Assembly (NCBI GenBank): GCA_016201085.1
Contig: JACQDO010000300.1
Span: 1 to 6,037, forward strand
Reading direction: 5' to 3'
From: Hyphomicrobiales bacterium
Lineage (GTDB): Bacteria; Pseudomonadota; Alphaproteobacteria; Rhizobiales; Xanthobacteraceae
DNA: 6,037 nucleotides
Positions within the stretch are counted from its first letter, which is position 1. Each line of letters starts with the position of its first letter. The notes beneath the pieces are model-generated. The model had not been told where the DNA came from, ran no database searches, and saw nothing but the letters and a program-made list of their open reading frames with translations. The position numbers and the translations under genes were made by a program. Positions 1 to 3,643 of the stretch are shown here, one piece after another.

Positions 1-757
1 CCCAGTATTTCGGCAGGTCCTTCCAGACTGCCCACAAGACCTCCAGGCTGATATGCGCGGCATGGCCGCGCAAGGCGAGGCGTTCCTCCATGGTGAGCAG
101 GATTTCGCTGATGCCGAACAGCCCGATGACGGCGACCAGGAAGTTGATGCCGCGCAGCAGCTCGCCCTGGCCGAAGGTCATGCGCAACTGGCCGGACACC
201 GTGTCCATGCCGACGCCGGCGAGCAGCAGGCCGAGCGCCATCGAGATGATGGTCTTGTGCTTGGCCTCGCGGCCGAGGCCGACGAAGGAGCAGAAGGTGA
301 GCAGATAGACGGCGAAGAATTCCGGCGGGCCGAATCTCAGAGCAAAGGAGGCGATGCCGGGCGCCAGGAACGTGATCAGCATCACCGCGAACAGCGAGCC
401 GATGAACGAGGAGGTGAAGGCCGCGGTGAGCGCCTCCGCCGCCTTGCCCTGCTGCGCCATCGGAGAGCCGTCAAAGGTGGTCGCCACCGACCAGGCTTCG
501 CCGGGGATGTTGAACAGGATCGAGGTGATGGCGCCGCCAAACAGCGCGCCCCAATAGATGCAGGACAGCATCACGATGGCGGACGTCGGGTCCATGGTGA
601 AGGTGAGCGGCAGCAGAATGGCGACGCCGTTCGGCCCGCCCAGCCCTGGCAGCACGCCGACGAAGATGCCGAGCACCAGCCCGACCATCATCAGCGCGAT
701 GGTCTTCCAGGTCAGCAGGACGCCGAAGCCTTGTATGAGAAGTCCGAGAGCTTCCAT
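1..757 (-). CDS. tctA: Tripartite tricarboxylate transporter large membrane subunit TctA, C-terminal part beyond window
   Basis: The frame is open from the ATG at 757 to the left edge of the window, giving 252 residues of a protein that is usually about 500 long. TctA is the main permease, driving carboxylate import with an ion gradient. The N-terminus MEALGLLIQGFGVLL leads into a helix around 19-36, then the signature GVLPGLGGPNGVA (34-46) and the block PLTFTMDPTSA (50-60), IYWGALFGGAITSILFNIPG (67-86) and SVATTFDGSPMAQQGKA (90-106). Together these are diagnostic of TctA. More hydrophobic stretches follow at about 112-135 and 146-160, as expected for a protein with about 12 helices. The first loop reads PGLGGPNG rather than the PGLGPTAG common in other members. 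The gene starts 7 bp after tctB with a Shine-Dalgarno overlapping the tctB stop. A plus-strand open frame over 53-805 is only its antisense shadow. Identity is very secure. Confidence 0.95.
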   Translation of the reverse strand, partial: MEALGLLIQGFGVLLTWKTIALMMVGLVLGIFVGVLPGLGGPNGVAILLPLTFTMDPTSAIVMLSCIYWGALFGGAITSILFNIPGEAWSVATTFDGSPMAQQGKAAEALTAAFTSSFIGSLFAVMLITFLAPGIASFALRFGPPEFFAVYLLTFCSFVGLGREAKHKTIISMALGLLLAGVGMDTVSGQLRMTFGQGELLRGINFLVAVIGLFGISEILLTMEERLALRGHAAHISLEVLWAVWKDLPKYW

Positions 758-762
758 GCGTG

Positions 763-766
763 CCTC
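763..766 (-). promoter_or_regulatory. tctA Shine-Dalgarno overlapping the tctB stop codon
   Basis: GAGG on the coding strand overlaps the tctB TGA stop (TGAGG) and is 5 nt from the tctA ATG at 757. This tight layout suggests translational coupling of the two permease subunits and supports the tctA start. Confidence 0.65.
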
Positions 767-1307
767 AGTATCCGAAGAAGGCTTCGAGCGGGCCCTTCGG
801 CATGATCACGTCGAAGGCGATGTCGAAGGTGACGAACATGATGATGGAGAACAGGAAGGCGACCAGCGGCGACTTCCAGGCGGCGATGCGGCCGACCATC
901 CACATGAAGCCGGCGATCAGCAGGAAGCTCGCGACGTAGAGCCCGAGCCATTGCGTGAACAGGCAAAACAGGAAGGTGGGCACGAACACCTGCATGACGC
1001 GGCGTAGCTGGTCGCGCGTGACGAAGGTCTCGCCCGCGTCCATGCGGGTGAGAAAAATTGCTCCGAGGCCCCACAGGCTGGCGGCGCTGAGAATGACGGA
1101 CAGATAGAACGGGAAATAGCCGGCTTGCGGTCCGTCCGACGCCCAGCCCATGCCGGTGCGCCAGTTGTCGAAGCCCATCAGCCCGGCGAGCGCGAGCAGC
1201 AGCAGGTAAACGACGATTTCGACGGAGCGCGTACTGCTGACGGGAGGCGAGGAGGCCGCTGGCGCGGTCGGATCGTCAACGACAATTTCGTCTTCGAGGT
1301 GGGGCAT
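765..1307 (-). CDS. tctB: Tripartite tricarboxylate transporter small membrane subunit TctB
   Basis: A 180-residue inner-membrane protein, the small permease partner of TctA in TctC-dependent carboxylate uptake. The first 28 residues are polar and acidic (LEDEIVVDD, then Pro/Ser-rich), probably a cytoplasmic tail. Hydrophobic segments follow at about 29-46, 66-87, 104-138 (probably two helices) and 147-163, in line with the four or five helices of TctB. GPQAGYFPF (59-67) matches the conserved glycine/phenylalanine motif before the second helix of the family. No alternative in-frame ATG lies before the first helix, which supports this start, although its Shine-Dalgarno match is weak. The length is slightly above the usual 145-170 because of the N-terminal tail. 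The gene lies 137 bp after tctC, separated by the repeat pair, and 7 bp before tctA. Confidence 0.9.
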   Translation of the reverse strand: MPHLEDEIVVDDPTAPAASSPPVSSTRSVEIVVYLLLLALAGLMGFDNWRTGMGWASDGPQAGYFPFYLSVILSAASLWGLGAIFLTRMDAGETFVTRDQLRRVMQVFVPTFLFCLFTQWLGLYVASFLLIAGFMWMVGRIAAWKSPLVAFLFSIIMFVTFDIAFDVIMPKGPLEAFFGY

Positions 1308-1309
1308 TA

Positions 1310-1320
1310 CATTCTCAATC
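1310..1320 (-). repeat. 11-nt initiation-region repeat with start-stop element before tctB
   Basis: GATTGAGAATG on the coding strand is identical to 2445-2435, where its final ATG is the tctC start codon. Here its ATG is followed at once by TAA, which overlaps the tctB ATG as ATGTAATG. The strong GGGAGG that precedes it at tctC is absent; only GAG-type Shine-Dalgarno matches remain. tctB initiation may therefore be weak or depend on upstream translation or processing. Confidence 0.5.
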
Positions 1321-1329
1321 TTACTCAGC

Positions 1330-1361
1330 TGTCATCATCCGCGAAGGCGGATGATTCAGTA
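1330..1361 (-). repeat. REP-like palindromic unit, copy 1 (inverted)
   Basis: A 32-bp unit in the opposite orientation to copy 2, with a perfect 9-bp stem: ATCATCCGC (1334-1342), loop GAAG, GCGGATGAT (1347-1355). Compared with copy 2, the three middle stem pairs all changed on both arms (CAT/ATG against GCC/GGC), so pairing is kept. It ends 22 nt before the tctB start codon. The 37 bp between the copies show no further clear feature. Confidence 0.72.
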
Positions 1362-1398
1362 ATCCGAACCGCCAGAGATCATTGCAAAGACTCGGGAG

Positions 1399-1430
1399 TA
1401 CTGGATGCCCCGCCTTCGCGGGGCATGACA
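1399..1430 (+). repeat. REP-like palindromic unit, copy 2
   Basis: A 32-bp unit running from TACTGG to ATGACA around a perfect 9-bp stem: ATGCCCCGC (1405-1413), loop CTTC, GCGGGGCAT (1418-1426). It is an inverted copy of the unit at 1330-1361, with 25 of 32 positions identical in matching orientation. It begins 14 nt past the tctC stop codon in the transcript. Stem-loop units of this look recur between genes in Bradyrhizobium-type genomes as far as I recall. No U tract follows, so it is not a standard terminator. Confidence 0.72.
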
Positions 1431-1444
1431 GTCCTGGACTTAAC

Positions 1445-2437
1445 TTATTTCGCCACGAAGCCGGCTTCGTTCATCAGGCTGGCGTTGAGCTTGTCGTCTT
1501 CCTCGAGGAATTTGAGCATGTCCTTGCCGGTGATGAAGGCGGGCTTGAGCGCCTGCTTCTCCATGTAATCCTTGTATTCCGCGGTCTGCCCAACCTTCTT
1601 GAGCAAATCCTGGAAGAAGGCGACCTGATCCGGCTGTACTTTGCCGGGCAGGAAGAAGGCGCGCAGCATCTGGTATTGCACGTCGAGCCCTTCCTCCTTG
1701 CAGGTCGGGATGTCGTTCCACGATTGCTTGTCGGTCACCTTGCTCTTGTAGGCGATGCGCTCGGGGCTGAAGACGCACAGCGCCCGCACCTGGCCGGCGC
1801 GCCAGACTTCGAGATTTTCCGACGGATTGTTGACGTTGGACTGCGTGTGATTGCCGACCAGCTGGGTCGCCGCCTCGCCGCCCGACTTGTAAGGCAGATA
1901 GGCGAACTTGGCGCCGGTCTTCTTCTCCATGAAAACGGTGAGGATGTGATCCTCGCGCTTCGAGCTGGTGCCGCCCATCTTGAAGGGCGGATTGGCGCTC
2001 TTGGCGGCGGCGATGAAGTCCTTGACGGTCGCTTCCTTCATCGTGGTGTTGTCCCACAGCACGAATTCATCGAACGCCGTGACCGCGACCGGCGACAGAT
2101 CGCGCCAGTTGAACGGAATCTTGGCCGACAGCGGCAGCATGTAGATCAGCGAATAGGCGAGCAGCAGCCTGTTGGCGTCGCCGTCGCTCGACTTCATGTA
2201 CATCAGCGCTTCGGCGCCCGAGGCACCGCCCTTGAGCGTCACGATCAGCGGCTGCTTCATCAGACTGTTCTTCTGGACCGCGGCCTGGATCATGCGCGCC
2301 ATCTGGTCGGAGGCGCCGCCGGCGCCGGCGGCAACCACGATCTCGACCGGCTTGGTGGGCTCCCAGGCCGCCATGGCCGGCGCGCTCGCAAGCATCAGGG
2401 CCGCGGCCGCCGTCGTCGTATAGATGAGCTTCTTCAT
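1445..2437 (-). CDS. tctC: Tripartite tricarboxylate transporter substrate-binding protein (TctC/Bug family)
   Basis: A 330-residue periplasmic binding protein that would capture a carboxylate and deliver it to the TctAB membrane pair. The first 23 residues form a signal peptide: MKK, a hydrophobic Ala/Leu-rich stretch, then a Sec-type AMA cleavage site before AWEP. The mature start WEPTKPVEIVV and the GAGGASD loop (38-44, Asp44 in the position that often contacts the ligand in this family) are typical of TctC. Further family signatures are FAYLPYKSGGEAATQLVG (about 178-195) and WRAGQVRAL (212-220), near the hinge and second lobe. Length is normal for the family (about 300-330). The 35-residue in-frame upstream extension is not part of the protein. 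It heads the order tctC-tctB-tctA, which matches classical tctCBA operons. The ligand cannot be predicted; relatives bind citrate, other di- and tricarboxylates, aromatic acids and amino acids. The tctC-tctB gap carries a repeat pair that may raise the tctC message level over tctBA. Confidence 0.93.
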   Translation of the reverse strand: MKKLIYTTTAAAALMLASAPAMAAWEPTKPVEIVVAAGAGGASDQMARMIQAAVQKNSLMKQPLIVTLKGGASGAEALMYMKSSDGDANRLLLAYSLIYMLPLSAKIPFNWRDLSPVAVTAFDEFVLWDNTTMKEATVKDFIAAAKSANPPFKMGGTSSKREDHILTVFMEKKTGAKFAYLPYKSGGEAATQLVGNHTQSNVNNPSENLEVWRAGQVRALCVFSPERIAYKSKVTDKQSWNDIPTCKEEGLDVQYQMLRAFFLPGKVQPDQVAFFQDLLKKVGQTAEYKDYMEKQALKPAFITGKDMLKFLEEDDKLNASLMNEAGFVAK

Positions 2438-2444
2438 TCTCAAT

Positions 2445-2450
2445 CCTCCC
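2445..2450 (-). promoter_or_regulatory. Strong Shine-Dalgarno site that fixes the tctC start
   Basis: GGGAGG lies 7 nt before the ATG at 2437 on the coding strand. It excludes the upstream in-frame start at 2542, because translation from 2437 begins directly with a signal peptide. Confidence 0.85.
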
Positions 2451-2463
2451 GGTGTGCGTTTCG

Positions 2464-2481
2464 CGCCGGTTTTGACCGGCG
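2464..2481 (-). promoter_or_regulatory. Perfect 7-bp stem-loop in the tctC leader
   Basis: CGCCGGT (2464-2470) and ACCGGCG (2475-2481) are exact inverted repeats around a 4-nt loop. In the mRNA the hairpin ends 13 nt before the tctC Shine-Dalgarno site. No U tract follows in the direction of transcription, so it does not look like an intrinsic terminator for the MetE-like gene. It could protect the 5' end of a processed tctC message or be an operator palindrome. The structure is seen; the role is inferred. Confidence 0.5.
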
Positions 2482-2503
2482 GATGGACTAAAGCCGCCCT
2501 TGT

Positions 2504-2533
2504 TATTGGCCCATTAATTGCGGGTATTGGGCC
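2504..2533. repeat. 9-bp direct repeat spaced 21 bp, possible operator
   Basis: TATTGGCCC (2504-2512) and TATTGGGCC (2525-2533) match at 8 of 9 positions, with starts 21 bp apart, or two helical turns. They overlap the candidate promoter upstream of tctC. The spacing would suit a regulator binding one DNA face, but no regulator gene is in the window and the repeat is short. Confidence 0.3.
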
Positions 2534-2542
2534 GGAGCGCAA
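2513..2542 (-). promoter_or_regulatory. Weak sigma-70-like promoter candidate upstream of tctC
   Basis: On the coding strand TTGCGC (2542-2537) is followed after 18 nt by ATTAAT (2518-2513). Each matches the consensus only partly (3/6 and 4/6). It lies in the only sizeable gap before tctC, where an internal promoter for the transporter genes would be expected. Alphaproteobacterial promoters are poorly predicted by eye, so this is only a candidate. Confidence 0.22.
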
Positions 2543-2554
2543 GCCACTCCCCGA

Positions 2555-3589
2555 TCAGTGCGGTAATTCGGCGCGCACGATCCGGGCGCCTTCGACCATG
2601 GCGCACATCTTTCCATAGGCCACCTGGCGCGGCAGATATTTCAGCCCGCAATCGGGCGCGACCACGATGCGCTCCGCCGGCACATGCGGCAGCGCGCGCC
2701 GGATGCGCGCGGCGACCGTCTCCGGCGTCTCGACGGTCATGTCGGACAAATCGAGGGTTCCGAGGATGATGGTCTTGCCCGGCAGGCTGGAAAGCACCGC
2801 GCAGTCGAGCTTGGATTGCGCGGTTTCGATCGACACTTGCTGGACCGGTGACGAGGCAAGCTCCGGCAGGAACGAATAGCCTTCCGGACGCACATGGATG
2901 ATGGCGGCATAGCCAAAACAGATATGGATCGCCGTAGTCCCTTTCACGCCGTCGAGCGCGGCCTCCAGACCGCGCAAGCCGATCCGGCGCGCCTTGTCCG
3001 GCCGCGCCTGCATGTAAGGCTCGTCGATCTGCACGATGTCGGCGCCGGCGGCGAACAGGTCCTTGATCTCGGCATTCACCGCCGCCGCGTAGTCGAGCAC
3101 CAGCTCCTGCTCGTCCTTGTAGAAATCGTTCTGCGCCTGCTGCGACATCGTGAACGGGCCGGGCACCGTCATTTTGATCAAGCGGTCGGTATTGGCGCGC
3201 AGGAATTCGACGTCGCGCACCTCGACCGGATGCCTGCGACGCACCTTGCCGGTGACGCGCGGCACCGGATTGGGATGGCCCGAGCGATCGAGCGCCGTGC
3301 CGGGATTGTCAATGTCGACGCCTTCGAGCGCGGTGGCGAAGCGGTTGGAATAGCTCTCGCGCCGCATCTCGCCGTCGGTGATGATGTCGAGGCCGGCGCG
3401 CTCCTGGTCGCGAATGGCGATGAGCGTGGCGTCGTCCTGCGCCTGGTCGAGGAATTCCGGCGCGACCCGCCACAGCTCCTTGGCACGCACGCGCGGCGGA
3501 AAGCGGCCGGCCAGTTTCTTGCGGTCGATCAGCCATTCCGGCTGCGCATAGGAACCGACAAGGGAGGTCGGCAGTAACGGCAATGGCAT
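2555..3589 (-). CDS. Stand-alone MetE C-terminal-domain protein (cobalamin-independent methionine synthase II family, COG0620-like)
   Basis: A 344-residue zinc enzyme of the MetE/UROD-like barrel superfamily, expected to transfer a methyl or alkyl group to a thiol in the cytoplasm. Full-length MetE is about 750 residues, so this has only the catalytic half and lacks the N-terminal duplicate domain. Visible motifs: VGSY (11-14) near the N-terminus; TDGEMRRESY (71-80); QIDEP (187-191), matching the homocysteine-binding Asp region; HIC (His222, Cys224); IET (Glu255); and PDCGLKYLP (Cys314). His-x-Cys, Glu and Cys match the four MetE zinc ligands in order and similar spacing, so the site looks intact. 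Short relatives include folate-independent methionine synthases (Mes families) and epoxyalkane:coenzyme M transferase, so methionine synthesis should not be assumed. It lies between a hydroxyacid oxidase and a carboxylate transporter, all on the same strand. Start chosen by the GGGAGG site 5 nt upstream. Family confident, reaction uncertain. Confidence 0.88.
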   Translation of the reverse strand: MPLPLLPTSLVGSYAQPEWLIDRKKLAGRFPPRVRAKELWRVAPEFLDQAQDDATLIAIRDQERAGLDIITDGEMRRESYSNRFATALEGVDIDNPGTALDRSGHPNPVPRVTGKVRRRHPVEVRDVEFLRANTDRLIKMTVPGPFTMSQQAQNDFYKDEQELVLDYAAAVNAEIKDLFAAGADIVQIDEPYMQARPDKARRIGLRGLEAALDGVKGTTAIHICFGYAAIIHVRPEGYSFLPELASSPVQQVSIETAQSKLDCAVLSSLPGKTIILGTLDLSDMTVETPETVAARIRRALPHVPAERIVVAPDCGLKYLPRQVAYGKMCAMVEGARIVRAELPH

Positions 3590-3594
3590 CGTGT

Positions 3595-3600
3595 CCTCCC
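3595..3600 (-). promoter_or_regulatory. Strong Shine-Dalgarno site for the MetE-like gene
   Basis: On the coding strand GGGAGG sits 5 nt before the ATG at 3589, which fixes that start. The rest of the 54-bp gap to the upstream oxidase gene holds no terminator with a T tract and no convincing promoter, so co-transcription with the oxidase is likely. Confidence 0.8.
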
Positions 3601-3643
3601 GGACCAGGCGCGTCTTATGGCGCGCTTTTATTCGCCGGCGAGA

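Noticed and set aside
53..805. Long plus-strand open frame opposite tctA
   Set aside because: Low-complexity, highly charged composition (Glu, Arg, Gln, Asp rich) typical of the antisense of a GC-rich gene. The minus strand encodes unmistakable TctA.
1399..1430. Intrinsic terminator after tctC
   Set aside because: The stem is strong but no U tract follows on the transcribed strand, and tctB and tctA must be expressed with tctC. A repeat or processing element fits better.
1330..1430. Small CRISPR-like or mobile-element ends
   Set aside because: There are only two units, they are inverted rather than direct, and the 37-bp spacer has no open frame, target duplication or transposase. A REP-like pair explains it.
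1382..2491. 369-codon plus-strand open frame opposite tctC
   Set aside because: It is antisense to a secure tctC with signal peptide and family motifs, and it runs through the repeat unit. Its composition is that of a GC-skew shadow.
2438..2542. In-frame 35-residue N-terminal extension of TctC
   Set aside because: It would bury the signal peptide, lacks a good ribosome binding site, and crosses the leader hairpin. The GGGAGG site 7 nt before 2437 decides the start.
3609..3627. Short inverted repeat GCGCG/CGCGC in the gap before the MetE-like gene
   Set aside because: Only 5 bp with an 8-nt loop in GC-rich DNA; expected by chance and followed by no T tract.
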